A stretch of 64,000 nt of DNA from contig JAFWCB010000005.1 in NCBI GenBank assembly GCA_017537025.1, positions 650,104-714,103 on the forward strand, read 5' to 3'. Origin of the DNA: Sediminibacterium sp. Its GTDB lineage: Bacteria; Bacteroidota; Bacteroidia; Chitinophagales; Chitinophagaceae. Within the stretch, counting starts at the first letter, position 1. Every line of letters begins with the position of its first letter. Position numbers and translations under genes: made by a program. Of the stretch, positions 42,551-51,579 are shown piece after piece. Under the pieces are notes generated by a model that worked only from the letters and a program-made list of their open reading frames with translations, did no database searches and was not told the DNA's origin.

Positions 42551-42853
42551 TGCTATTAATATGCCGCTCCTACGGAGCTACAATTATAAATCACTTTCAT
42601 TTTCCTATTAATATATCGCCCCTATGGGGCTATTGATATATCATTTTTACAGGATTTTTTTGATTTCATCTCAATTGGCATTAATATGCCGGCCCCACAG
42701 AGCTCGCGAAATTTCGCGCTTATGGCAATAATAATCTCTGCTGAAGAGCTGGATATAAATAATAATTCAATCCATATAATCATAATTAAGCTCCGTAGGA
42801 GCGGAAGATTAATAGCTTTATGTATGATTATGGGTATAGAGCTCCATGGGAGC
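42551..42853. repeat. REP hairpins, right cluster (five copies)
   Basis: Copies: GCTCC-TAC-GGAGC (42566-42578), GCCCC-TAT-GGGGC (42618-42630), a degenerate GGCCCC..GAGCTC (42691-42705), GCTCC-GTA-GGAGC (42790-42802), and GCTCC-ATG-GGAGC (42841-42853). ATTAATAT precedes the first three; the last two are inverted. A 14-bp palindrome CGCGAAATTTCGCG sits at 42705-42718. This fills the 480-bp gap before mtgA, which otherwise holds only a short doubtful frame. Confidence 0.78.
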
Positions 42854-43029
42854 GTAATTTCAATAACAGATAAACCTTTCTTTTATAGCTTCAAGTTGGG
42901 CAATATTGGTTTCGTTTTCATAATATGAAAACTCAAAGTTTTTAAATAAAATATCCATATAAATACGTTTAATTGGCCAAACGTATTTCATTATTCCAAC
43001 TAACTGCAATTTTCCGACCCCAAGATTTC

Positions 43030-43728
43030 TTACCACACTATCGCCTGTAAATCTTCATCGTCTTCAATATTATGCATTTGTTGTACGATTTGAGGGTATC
43101 GCCAAGATACACGGCGACTCATAGGTTTTACCGTAAATTTCTTTGGATTGGGAAGGCATGCAATGATCATGGCCGCCTCCGATCTGCTTAGCTTAGATGC
43201 CGACTTTCCGAAATAATGTTGCGAGGCCGCTTCTATCCCAAAAATACCCGGCCCCATTTCTATGGTATTCAAGTACACTTCTAATATTCTTTGTTTTCCC
43301 CAAATCCATTCTATCAATTTGGTAAAATAAATTTCAGGCACTTTCCGAATATATTTTGTGTATTTACCCCCTTGCCATAAAAAAACATTTTTGGCAGTTT
43401 GCTGGGTAATAGTACTGGCTCCCCCACCAAGTGGAATTTTTGTTTTCTTTTTTTTCTTTTTGGGTTTAAGGCTTTTTTCAATAGCATCCCAATCGAAACC
43501 GCCATGATCGGGGAATGCCTGATCTTCACTGGCAATAGCCGCCAGTTTAACATTATAGGAAATTTCATTCCAACCAACATAATCTCTCTTTAATCCATAG
43601 CTGAATATATTCGATAATTGAGTAATCGTGATAGGAGGCATCACCCAAATACATATGATAGTATATACCAATGAACTAACAAATAGTATAAGCAACCACT
43701 TACCTATAAAACGGAAAATCTTCCTCAT
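43030..43728 (-). CDS. mtgA: Monofunctional peptidoglycan glycosyltransferase MtgA
   Basis: 232 aa. One N-terminal membrane anchor (WLLILFVSSLVYTIICIWV) and a GT51 domain with EDQAFPDHGGFDW (catalytic Glu), GGASTITQQTAKNVFLW, KLIEWIWGKQRILEVYLNTIEMGPGIFGIEAASQHYF. There is no transpeptidase domain, so it only polymerises lipid II into glycan strands. It is preceded, 12 nt upstream, by a gene for a secreted protein in the same direction. Confidence 0.95.
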   Translation of the reverse strand: MRKIFRFIGKWLLILFVSSLVYTIICIWVMPPITITQLSNIFSYGLKRDYVGWNEISYNVKLAAIASEDQAFPDHGGFDWDAIEKSLKPKKKKKKTKIPLGGGASTITQQTAKNVFLWQGGKYTKYIRKVPEIYFTKLIEWIWGKQRILEVYLNTIEMGPGIFGIEAASQHYFGKSASKLSRSEAAMIIACLPNPKKFTVKPMSRRVSWRYPQIVQQMHNIEDDEDLQAIVW

Positions 43729-43740
43729 AAGGGAAAGATA

Positions 43741-44298
43741 CTACTCCTTTTTTATGCCCGAGATGAGCTGGAGAGAATATTTCCTGCCAATATGCATTTC
43801 TTTCTCTTTTAATAAACCAAGCGTAATACCAAAACCTACCACCGCAGCAGCAATACCTAAGCGAGGAAGATTAACTGGATCTAATAAAGACTGACTTGTA
43901 GAGAATCCATTTACGATATTTAAAAATATGTATGCCAAGCCCCCTGCAATAAATAAGCCTCCGCCGGTAATGTATTTAAATCCTTTGTCGGGCAGCGGGA
44001 AGGCTACTATCTCTTTTACATGCAGCTTTAATAACCCATAATAGCTTGTATCTAATTTAGGGAAGCCAAAATAATCAGGTGCCCTGCGTACCGAAAACAT
44101 ATTTACCCAAATGGAATCATCCCGCATTTCTTTAATAGTACCTTCTATCCATTGTTCATTTAAAAACTTGAAATGAATATAACTACCTTTTACAAAAGTT
44201 TTTTGTGTAACTCCCCTTTTCTTTAGTAATAATAAATCAGTTTGCGCCTCTGCCCTTAGCACTAAGAGAACAAAAAACAATAACTGTAGTTTTTGCAT
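43741..44298 (-). CDS. Secreted/envelope protein of unknown function
   Basis: 185 aa with a signal peptide ending LRAEAQ. A short beta-rich domain follows (HFKFLNEQWIEGTIKEMRDDSIWVNMF), then a hydrophobic stretch (ITGGGLFIAGGLAYIFLNIV) and another near LGIAAAVVGFGITLGLL. The fold is not recognised. It is likely cotranscribed with mtgA, which suggests an envelope role. Confidence 0.65.
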   Translation of the reverse strand: MQKLQLLFFVLLVLRAEAQTDLLLLKKRGVTQKTFVKGSYIHFKFLNEQWIEGTIKEMRDDSIWVNMFSVRRAPDYFGFPKLDTSYYGLLKLHVKEIVAFPLPDKGFKYITGGGLFIAGGLAYIFLNIVNGFSTSQSLLDPVNLPRLGIAAAVVGFGITLGLLKEKEMHIGRKYSLQLISGIKKE

Positions 44299-44480
44299 AT
44301 TGTAAGATACAAACTACTGCTATTATTTTGACTGTATAATTGCTAATTAAATTAATACTCTTTTAGTACATATACTAATTATTTTCTTGATTACTAGTAA
44401 TCTCATTTATCGCTACTCTCTAATTACAAAAGATATTATAATGAAAAATTTCATTTTAATAACTTGAGAAATGGTGGTAT

Positions 44481-44786
44481 TTAGACATAAAACGTAATTA
44501 AGTATATAATAAAACACAGATTTAAAAAAATTTGCCCAAATAGCTTCCAATATTGTTTTGTGGTACAATCGATTTTTTTAAAAAGAGCTTTATATAGAAG
44601 CTCTAATAGAATTAGAAAGTTTGCAGAGAAAATAAATAACGGTACAAAATAGAATTTGTCATTTTCTATAAATCGTTTATTTATTGAAAATAGAATATAA
44701 GAAATAACAGTTACAACTGCTATTACATCCAATACTTTAGGCACAAAAGTATCACTTTGGCTATTTGCCATTTTCGTTAAAACCAT
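44481..44786 (-). CDS. Small three- or four-helix membrane protein, function unknown
   Basis: 101 aa. Hydrophobic segments (VLDVIAVVTVISYILF, FVPLFIFSANFLILLELLY, IFLNLCFIIYLITFYV) with charged loops. It is 18 nt downstream of the small lipoprotein gene and may be its partner. The 182-bp gap beyond it, 44299-44480, shows nothing notable. Not recognised. Confidence 0.5.
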   Translation of the reverse strand: MVLTKMANSQSDTFVPKVLDVIAVVTVISYILFSINKRFIENDKFYFVPLFIFSANFLILLELLYKALFKKIDCTTKQYWKLFGQIFLNLCFIIYLITFYV

Positions 44787-44804
44787 TTTTTTACTTTAAA
44801 ATTA

Positions 44805-45407
44805 TTAAAAATGTGACATACAATCATAAAAATCCCAAACCATCCAGGCAATACCTATATATCCAATATATCTCCTGCCCATGAATTTAAGAAGCGAGAT
44901 TGTTCCACTAATTGTTGGTGCTACAAAAATATCAGTTAGAATCGTTTTTAATCCATGAATACCTAAAGCTACACCAACACAATCTTTTATCGCAGCTTCG
45001 TTAACGCCGCCATTTGGTTGAATTACGCTCGCGTATTGAAATGATAGTGCCGCTAACTGGGGATCTGAAAGATTTAGAATGGTATTTTTATCTTGTTCAG
45101 ACAAAGTATTCCACTCTTCTGAACCTGAAATATAGCCCAACATTTCATTGTGGATCTGTCTTCCATTTTCAACTAATGGTTGGATTATATTTGTAATATC
45201 TTCCTCAAGATTTCTTAAGTTACTACTATTTGTATTTAGTTGTTTTATTATGTTAACCCGTTCACGTGAATCAAAAGCATTGGTATTTTTTAAACTTATG
45301 TATATCCTTTCTAAAGTTTCTTTGCTAACTGGCTTAACCTTAAGTTCAAATTTTTCATTTGGCTCAACAGACTTATTACAGGAAAATGTAATTAAGGCAA
45401 TCAGCAA
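44805..45407 (-). CDS. Small lipoprotein with hydrophobic C-terminal tail, function unknown
   Basis: 200 aa. The lipobox-like start is very short (LIALITFSCNKS). The middle is helical and charged (SLKNTNAFDSRERVNIIKQLN...), and the end is Gly/aromatic-rich and hydrophobic (GTISLLKFMGRRYIGYIGIAWMVWDFYDC). The frame begins at TTG 45407, four codons after an in-frame TAA, so the N-terminus may be truncated. The tail resembles pore-forming or bacteriocin-like ends, but no family is recognised. Codon use fits its neighbours. Confidence 0.55.
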   Translation of the reverse strand: MLIALITFSCNKSVEPNEKFELKVKPVSKETLERIYISLKNTNAFDSRERVNIIKQLNTNSSNLRNLEEDITNIIQPLVENGRQIHNEMLGYISGSEEWNTLSEQDKNTILNLSDPQLAALSFQYASVIQPNGGVNEAAIKDCVGVALGIHGLKTILTDIFVAPTISGTISLLKFMGRRYIGYIGIAWMVWDFYDCMSHF

Positions 45408-45435
45408 ATAATGGGTTTCTTAAAAGAAGATGATC

Positions 45436-46086
45436 CTATAAATCCTTAAACGCTATAGCGCCCCAACATAAAGCAATTCCAAAAGCTATTAAAATTATGC
45501 CGGAGAGTTTGTTAATAAGCCTTAAGGTATAAGGTGTAAGCTTGCTACGAATTTTACCCGCTAACATAACTTTAGCAATATCCGTAATGGCTACTACTAT
45601 TAAACAGGTAGCAAATACGGTTATCTTATATTGTAAAGGACTGGCGGCAGCGGCTGCATCGCCCAGTATAGCGGTTGTCCATGCCAACCAAAAAATAAAT
45701 ACTGCCGGGTTGAGTATATTCATTAAGTAACCCGATATAAAAATGCCTACCAAATCTCGCTTGCGCATTTTCTTATCTACCACATTATTTTCCTCATCAG
45801 TTGTTAGTTTTTTAAAAAACAATGTATAGATGCCTACTGCCACTAAAAAACAACTTCCAATGACAGCAATAGAAGTTCTATGATTCAATGCTGTTTCAAA
45901 TAATGCGGTAAATAAATTACAAACGAGTACCAGTGTTATATCACTTGCTGAAACACCTGCCACAAAAATATAGCCCGCTTTATGTCCGTTATTAATGCTC
46001 TGCTTAATGATGGCAAAAATAACCGGGCCAACAGAAATACTTAGTAAAAGTCCTAGTGCTATACCTTTTATCAATGCAGGATACAT
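45436..46086 (-). CDS. LysE-family amino-acid exporter
   Basis: 216 aa with about six membrane helices. N-terminal IKGIALGLLLSISVGPVIFAIIKQSINNGHKAGYIFVAGVSASD is the LysE/RhtB signature; NPAVFIFWLAWTTAILG is a later block. Members export lysine, homoserine or other amino acids. It lies 7 nt downstream of the cyclophilin gene in a minus-strand run. Confidence 0.9.
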   Translation of the reverse strand: MYPALIKGIALGLLLSISVGPVIFAIIKQSINNGHKAGYIFVAGVSASDITLVLVCNLFTALFETALNHRTSIAVIGSCFLVAVGIYTLFFKKLTTDEENNVVDKKMRKRDLVGIFISGYLMNILNPAVFIFWLAWTTAILGDAAAAASPLQYKITVFATCLIVVAITDIAKVMLAGKIRSKLTPYTLRLINKLSGIILIAFGIALCWGAIAFKDL

Positions 46087-46093
46087 ACTTTGG

Positions 46094-46696
46094 CTATTTG
46101 ATAATGATAGCTTTAATAATTTTATCTAAGCCGGGAAATTGCTTATCTAAATATGCGTTCCCATATTTATAAATAGAATCTTGTAAAGGCAAAATATCCC
46201 TTCCATATTGTCCGTTTAGCGCTTCTAATACCTCATAACCTTTAATTACTTTACCGATAGGCGGGTAACCATGTACGCCTTCCCGCATTGTGGTATCTAG
46301 TTTAGTATTGTCATTGATATCAATAAATAGTTGTGCACTCCTACTATTTTTCCCTGAACGTGCAAAAGCCACCATTCCTTTCACATGTTTTTCCCTTACC
46401 GGCTCGTCTTGCAATCGGCTTCTATCCCAATTATTTCTCTTAGCCGGATCGGGCGTTATTCCAAATTGAACCACATAATCCTTTTCTACCCTAAAAAAAT
46501 AATTATTATTGTAATAGCCTGTTTTTACCAATTGATAGAAACGCTCAACACCAATAGGCGCCCAATGCTTATATGCTTCAATAACAAATTCACCTTTTGT
46601 GGTTATAAATAAAACTTTACAGGAATCGGGAATTTTTTGTTGTGCACTAGCAACTAAATAAATAAATACGAATGATACGGTTACCCAATACTTCAT
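46094..46696 (-). CDS. Exported cyclophilin-type peptidyl-prolyl isomerase
   Basis: 200 aa with a signal peptide ending YLVASAQQ. The domain has FTIKGEFVIEAYKHWAPIGVERFYQLVKTGYYNNNYFFRVEKDYVVQFG, close to the cyclophilin core, and GMVAFARSGKNSRSAQLFIDINDN (R and Q active-site region) with GYPPIGKVIKGYEVLE. It isomerises Xaa-Pro bonds in the periplasm. It overlaps the GH3-like gene by 4 nt. Confidence 0.92.
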   Translation of the reverse strand: MKYWVTVSFVFIYLVASAQQKIPDSCKVLFITTKGEFVIEAYKHWAPIGVERFYQLVKTGYYNNNYFFRVEKDYVVQFGITPDPAKRNNWDRSRLQDEPVREKHVKGMVAFARSGKNSRSAQLFIDINDNTKLDTTMREGVHGYPPIGKVIKGYEVLEALNGQYGRDILPLQDSIYKYGNAYLDKQFPGLDKIIKAIIIK

Positions 46697-48252
46697 GCCG
46701 ATAATTTGGCGTTTTCTTTTGTAGAAATAGTAGCTGCTGCTAAAAAAGCATTCCAGTCTTCGAGCATTTTCCCTTTTAGCACCCTTGGGAATTTATGCTG
46801 TCCGCCAATTTTTCCTTTTTGAAGCATAAAGTCCATGAACTGGCTTTCTTTCAATACTTGTAGCCGCACTTCTTTCAAGGCACTATTTCTCTCTACGGCA
46901 TAATCATCGTTTAGCTCCTTTAAACAATCATCTATAAAGGCACCAATTTTAACCGGATCGGCCTTTGCATCATCGCAAGCAATATACCATTGATGGGCGA
47001 AGAAATTACCATGCGGAACACCACATACTGTAAACTCAGGGATACAGATATTAAATTGCTCACTTGCCATTTGAATGGCTTTATTCATATTGTCAACGCT
47101 CAAATGTTCACCAACTAAACTCAAGAAATGTTTGGTTCTTCCAGTGATAATAATTTCTGCTCGCTCCTTATCAACAAACCGAATGGTATCGCCTATTAAG
47201 TATCGCCAGATTCCAGCCGTTGTGCTTATCAATAAGGCATAATCTTTACCTTCTTCTATTTCATGAATCATAAGCACTTCGGGGTTCTCTACCATTTCAC
47301 CATCAACATCAAAATTATTTTCGTCGAAGGGTACAAACTCATGAAATATATGTTCATTGGTTACCAAGCGCATACCCGCCGCGTATTGACGATCTTGATA
47401 GGCAATAAATCCTTCTGATGCTAAATACGTTTCGATATAAGTAATAGGCTTCCCTAACATTTTTTCAAACCCTTTTTTATAGGGTTCAAAACTTACACCG
47501 CCATGAACAAAAAAGGAAAGATTAGGCCATATTTCATGGATATGACTGAGCTTATATCTTTCCAGAATCATTTCTACACACATCTGAATCCAGGCAGGCA
47601 CGCCTACTAAAAAACTGATGTCCCACTCGGGGGCTTTTTCTACTATTTCATTGATTTTTTTATTCCAATCGCGTTGCTTCGCAATTTTTTTTCCCGGCTT
47701 ATAAAAGGGTTGGAACCAAAATGGTGCTTTCTTAGCAGTGATGCCACTTAAATCGCCTGCATAATAGCCGGGGCCTTTTTGCAATTCCGTGCTTCCACCT
47801 AAAGTGAGCCAGCCCTTCCCAATAGATGCATATGGAATATTTTCGTAGGTCAGCAAGCTCAATAGTTGCTTAATCATTACGACCTTATTCCCTTTCAATA
47901 AATCGTTTGTGATGGGAATATACTTACTGGCTGCTTCGCTGGTACCGCTGCTTAAAGCATAGTATTTAATTTTCCCTGGCCAGCAGATATCCGATTGCCC
48001 CTCCAGGGTTTTATGCCACCATTCTTTATATATTTTATTATAGTTAAAGGTGGGGACAATCTCTTGGAATTTTTTTCCGGGATGCTTAGTCAATAAGATC
48101 TCGTCAAATCGGTATTGTTGACCGAAAGAAGTAAATCTAGCTTTTTTCAGTAATTTTTTAAGTACCCGAAGCTGTTGTCTTCTTAAATTATTTTGTGGTA
48201 AGCGTAATGCTTTTAAAATAGTATTGGGTAATTTAAGATCAATTATCGGCAT
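46693..48252 (-). CDS. GH3 auxin-responsive-promoter-like acyl-adenylate enzyme
   Basis: 519 aa, full length for the family. Signature segments: KYYALSSGTSEAASKYIPIT (ATP-binding), GGVSFEPYKKGFEKMLG, YIETYLASEGF, and AGIWRYLIGDTIRFVDKE with ITGRTKHFLSLVGEHLS. In plants the fold conjugates acids to amino acids through an adenylate; in bacteria the substrate is unknown. It is the first gene of a five-gene minus-strand run. Confidence 0.92.
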   Translation of the reverse strand: MPIIDLKLPNTILKALRLPQNNLRRQQLRVLKKLLKKARFTSFGQQYRFDEILLTKHPGKKFQEIVPTFNYNKIYKEWWHKTLEGQSDICWPGKIKYYALSSGTSEAASKYIPITNDLLKGNKVVMIKQLLSLLTYENIPYASIGKGWLTLGGSTELQKGPGYYAGDLSGITAKKAPFWFQPFYKPGKKIAKQRDWNKKINEIVEKAPEWDISFLVGVPAWIQMCVEMILERYKLSHIHEIWPNLSFFVHGGVSFEPYKKGFEKMLGKPITYIETYLASEGFIAYQDRQYAAGMRLVTNEHIFHEFVPFDENNFDVDGEMVENPEVLMIHEIEEGKDYALLISTTAGIWRYLIGDTIRFVDKERAEIIITGRTKHFLSLVGEHLSVDNMNKAIQMASEQFNICIPEFTVCGVPHGNFFAHQWYIACDDAKADPVKIGAFIDDCLKELNDDYAVERNSALKEVRLQVLKESQFMDFMLQKGKIGGQHKFPRVLKGKMLEDWNAFLAAATISTKENAKLSA

Positions 48253-48297
48253 CGTCAGCTATAACAGTTTACAGCCCACGAAGCTAAAAAAAAATGG

Positions 48298-49155
48298 CTA
48301 TTGATACCACTTTTTATAGGGTGAGCGACTAAAGTTAAGGGTTTTAGCTACTCTTACCTGTATAGAATAATAGCTATCTTTAACATCTGGGTTACCACGA
48401 GGCTGCCATCCGGGTTCGGCCCCCTTAATCACCTCATCGCCCCGAAAGGCTAAAGAGTAGGCATAGGAAGATATGCTTCCTTTGGCCGGATATGCTTTTT
48501 CGCTTACATCATCTAAATTGTCTGTATTTGTAAATCGGTAACCCAACTCCACCCCAATGGTATACATTTCTCCTACCGGCACTCTAAATCCTATCCCCGC
48601 CACCATACAACTTGCCTGTGTTTCATAGGCTTGGCGAGGCGCGCTTACTACTTGTTTCCCCTCTTGTGATAGGGCAGAAACCGCGGTTATTTGTCCGCTT
48701 GTGCCTACGTACTTTAAATGAACTTTATTCCCGTTTCGATCTATAGTAGTAGGGTCGAAGATAAATATACCGGGCCCGCCAAAGAGGTATGGTGTAATTA
48801 GCACATTCTCCGATTTGAAAATATCAAACTCAGCTATGGCACTCAATTCCCAGATATCGCTCTTAAAATTAAGGTTTCGGTTACGGGTTGGCCAGTAAGG
48901 TGATTTTTTATCGTCGCCCCGAACTTGCAAGTACGCAATATTAAACCGAGCGCGTAACCTAGAGCCAAGGCTCATGCCGATATCACCGCTAATGCTGGGA
49001 GACATTTGCTGGAAAAAAGCAGGGGTTGAAATAAGATCGCCAAAATAGGCGCTTGCACCGGTAGCGAAGCCCGCAGTAATTTGAGCTTTTAATATGCCAA
49101 CACTATTTAGGGATAGTGCCAACAAAATAATGCTTTTAAGAATTTTGTTTTTCAT
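48298..49155 (-). CDS. Outer membrane beta-barrel protein (DUF6089-like)
   Basis: 285 aa with a signal peptide ending LKAQI. Then GFATGASAYFGDL, LRARFNIAYLQVRGDDKK, WELSAIAEFDIF, ITPYLFGGPGIFIFDP and IGVELGYRFTNTDNLDDVS, a pattern shared with DUF6089 barrel proteins of this phylum, whose role is unknown but which are often linked to envelope biogenesis. It lies 45 nt before the GH3-like gene. Confidence 0.8.
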   Translation of the reverse strand: MKNKILKSIILLALSLNSVGILKAQITAGFATGASAYFGDLISTPAFFQQMSPSISGDIGMSLGSRLRARFNIAYLQVRGDDKKSPYWPTRNRNLNFKSDIWELSAIAEFDIFKSENVLITPYLFGGPGIFIFDPTTIDRNGNKVHLKYVGTSGQITAVSALSQEGKQVVSAPRQAYETQASCMVAGIGFRVPVGEMYTIGVELGYRFTNTDNLDDVSEKAYPAKGSISSYAYSLAFRGDEVIKGAEPGWQPRGNPDVKDSYYSIQVRVAKTLNFSRSPYKKWYQ

Positions 49156-49372
49156 GATTCAAAGCTCATCAGATTGTATCCGTGAGCATTTCAGTGAATC
49201 TTCAGGTGATGATAGTTTTTAAGCAAGTTGCATTGTAGTAGAAGAACTACACTAAAAGTGCTGTAAACACTGCATATAAACCGTTTTTGGCGGGCTAATT
49301 TAGTAGTAGAATATGTAGAAAAAACTGTTAGAAATTCTGCAAAAACCAAATACTGCTTAAAACTAAACATGC

Positions 49373-50512
49373 ATGGATCAGCTCACGCAAGCTATACAGG
49401 AACAAAAAAGAGCAAATACTTTCAGGGGGTTGGTTAATGGCATGAATCAGTTGGTTGTAGCAATTTATAGCGACCTGAGTATCGGATTTGCAAATAAAAA
49501 GTGGATTGAAGTAATTGGCATCAGAGCCGTTCGGCCACAACAACTAGACAGTTATTTTTTACAAGGAGAAGCCGTTTTCATGGAATACTTTAAACAAATA
49601 GTTCAAGAAGAGGAGCCACCCAGGCAATTATTACCACATATATGGATGGAGAATGTAAACAAACAAACCATGATCCTAGAGTTTACTATCATTCCTTTTT
49701 TTGAGCTCAATAATATCAGAAAAAGTTGGGCTGTTTTTTTTACAGATGTAACTAAACATATTCAGGCAGAGGAAGAGCTAAAAAAAATGGCTGATCAAGA
49801 GAGGAAGTTAAATGAAATGAAAAGCAGTTTTGTGAGTTTGGTTTCTCATGAGCTACGCACGCCTTTGTCGGTGATATTATCCAGCAGTGAGTTAATCGGT
49901 TTAGCAGCAGAGAAAGCAGGTTTAGGAAAAGATTTTTTTGGTAGAAAATATATTGGAAGAATCAATGATCAGGTAGACAAGATGTCTCAGCTCCTAAATG
50001 ATTTTTTATATGTAAGTAAAATCGAATCAAACAGTATAGTTGCAAATCCACAATCAACAAATATTCACAGGTTTATTCAGCAACTAATTACTGATCATTA
50101 CAATCCATGGAAAGATGGAAGAACATTGCATTTAGTGCTATCTACCAAAAAAGAAAAAGTATGGATTGATATAGTACAACTCAAGCATATTTTATGCAAC
50201 TTAATAGACAATGCCTTTAAATATTCCGCTTCCAAAAAAGCGCCCATACTGCGCGTAAGTATGCGTAAGAAAAGCTGGAGTTTATTGCTGATAGATCATG
50301 GGATTGGAATTCCGAGTGCAGAAATTAATTCCTTATTCAAGGCCTTCGTACGCTGCTCAAATGTAGGTAATACAGAAGGTACAGGTGTGGGATTGATGAT
50401 TGTAAAATACTTCATCACAATGAATAAAGGAAGCATTACCGTTAGAAGCAGTGAGGGAAAAGGAACTGCTTTTTTACTTGAGTTTAATAATCAATTAATA
50501 AACCATAATTAA
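49373..50512 (+). CDS. Sensor histidine kinase (one PAS domain)
   Basis: 379 aa, no membrane segment. An N-terminal PAS-like domain (IYSDLSIGFANKKWIEVIG) and a short coiled coil lead to the phosphoacceptor FVSLVSHELRTPLSV and the ATPase domain with NLIDNAFKYSA (N box), DHGIGIP (G1) and EGTGVGLMIVK (G2). It would phosphorylate the AraC-type regulator encoded 5 nt downstream. Input signal unknown. Confidence 0.95.
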   Translation: MDQLTQAIQEQKRANTFRGLVNGMNQLVVAIYSDLSIGFANKKWIEVIGIRAVRPQQLDSYFLQGEAVFMEYFKQIVQEEEPPRQLLPHIWMENVNKQTMILEFTIIPFFELNNIRKSWAVFFTDVTKHIQAEEELKKMADQERKLNEMKSSFVSLVSHELRTPLSVILSSSELIGLAAEKAGLGKDFFGRKYIGRINDQVDKMSQLLNDFLYVSKIESNSIVANPQSTNIHRFIQQLITDHYNPWKDGRTLHLVLSTKKEKVWIDIVQLKHILCNLIDNAFKYSASKKAPILRVSMRKKSWSLLLIDHGIGIPSAEINSLFKAFVRCSNVGNTEGTGVGLMIVKYFITMNKGSITVRSSEGKGTAFLLEFNNQLINHN

Positions 50513-50517
50513 TAAAT

Positions 50518-51297
50518 ATGAATCACCCTACTGTATTGATGGTTGAGGACCACAAAGAGCTCCGGGAGTCTTTGAACGAAAGTTTATCTTTTTCTACAAA
50601 AGTAATTGCCGTATCTAACGGTATTGATGCATTAGCAGTATTAAAATCTGAAATACCTGATGTTATTTTACTTGATATTATGCTACCATTTCCGCTTGAT
50701 GGATTTTCCATTTTACGGATCCTAAAAAATGATATAAAGCTTGCTGCCATACCAGTTGTATTAATGTCGGCTATAAACAGTGATGATAAGATTAGCATGG
50801 GATTAGAAATGGGTGCCAATGATTATATCGTAAAACCTTTTAAAATCAATGATCTTCTCCTTAAGGTTAAAAACCTTGTAGCCTTGAAAAAAGAAATGCA
50901 GAATCAATTTGAAAAACAATTATTTCTAAAAGAAGAGGCTAACAACCCGGCTAATTTTGAGCAAGAGTTCAAAAAGAGTTTTAATATGATTGTTGAAGAA
51001 ACGATTGACGAAAACACTTTTTCCGTACAGGAAATTGCTGAAAAACTGTCGATGAGCGTCTCGACTCTAGAGAGATGGGTACTTCGTTTTTATCAAACTA
51101 CCCCAAAAAAATATATCATTCGATCTAAACTAATGAAAGCAGAAATAATGCTTCGTCAAAACCTCGGTTCTGTAAAAGACATTGCCTATACAACCGGGTT
51201 TAATTCAGCACCCTATTTCTGTGCATGCTTTAAAAAAGAATATGGCAGATCTCCCCTAGCATTTAAGAGATCTTCCTCTAAAGTGATGGCTAAATAA
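50518..51297 (+). CDS. Response regulator with AraC-type DNA-binding domain
   Basis: 259 aa. Receiver with acidic E10-D11, phosphoacceptor D53 in VILLDIMLP and YIVKPFK; then a linker and an AraC HTH (FSVQEIAEKLSMSVSTLERWVLRFYQTTPKKYIIRSKLMKAEIML...VKDIAYTTGFNSAPYFCACFKKEYGRSPLAFKR). It pairs with the histidine kinase just upstream, which forms a normal two-component system. Targets unknown. Confidence 0.95.
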   Translation: MNHPTVLMVEDHKELRESLNESLSFSTKVIAVSNGIDALAVLKSEIPDVILLDIMLPFPLDGFSILRILKNDIKLAAIPVVLMSAINSDDKISMGLEMGANDYIVKPFKINDLLLKVKNLVALKKEMQNQFEKQLFLKEEANNPANFEQEFKKSFNMIVEETIDENTFSVQEIAEKLSMSVSTLERWVLRFYQTTPKKYIIRSKLMKAEIMLRQNLGSVKDIAYTTGFNSAPYFCACFKKEYGRSPLAFKRSSSKVMAK

Positions 51298-51378
51298 TGA
51301 CGATTTAATGATATAAATCAGTGAAAAACCAAAATATCTCGAAATATGTACTGTATAACTTTGATCAAAAGAAATAAA

Positions 51379-51579
51379 ATGGAGGTTTTAAATTACCGAG
51401 AGCGACAAGGAAAAACTTTCGAAGAAATAGAAAGTTCTTCCAAAATGATGGGGTATTCTTTTTTATTACTTATCATAATTTCAGGTTGCTCTATTTGTAT
51501 AAAACAATTTGAAAAAAAATCGGCTGCTCTAGCGAAGGCAAAGCAAGAAGCTCTTTATCGCAGCCAAGTGTCTCGCTAG
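51379..51579 (+). CDS. Possible small membrane protein
   Basis: 66 aa from Met at 51379 (the frame opens at 51346). A charged start (MEVLNYRERQGKTFEEIESSS) leads to one hydrophobic helix (YSFLLLIIISGCSICI) and a basic Lys-rich tail. The end overlaps the last 51 bases of the convergent glycosyltransferase gene. Codon use looks natural. Unknown function; a weak call. Confidence 0.4.
   Translation: MEVLNYRERQGKTFEEIESSSKMMGYSFLLLIIISGCSICIKQFEKKSAALAKAKQEALYRSQVSR

Larger units (their letters stand above)
41967..42853. mobile_element. RAYT/REP island (IS200-like)
   Basis: A REP-associated tyrosine transposase gene lies among seven short palindromic elements of the form GCYCC-N3-GGRGC, many with a flanking ATTAATAT. 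Copies lie on both sides in opposite orientation. The island is confined to the otherwise gene-poor stretch between two envelope-gene blocks. Confidence 0.75.

Noticed and set aside
41216..42853. CRISPR array
   Set aside because: The repeats here are hairpins at irregular spacing and in both orientations, with no constant spacer length and no cas genes in the window.
42686..42928. 80-codon plus-strand frame after the transposase
   Set aside because: It runs through three REP hairpins and the 14-bp palindrome, has no recognisable start region or domain, and its coding content is set by the repeats.
49220..49290. Short dyads (TGTAGT/ACTACA and AGTG/CACT) upstream of the sensor kinase
   Set aside because: Stems of 6 and 4 bp in AT-rich DNA, no repeat of the motif elsewhere in the operon.
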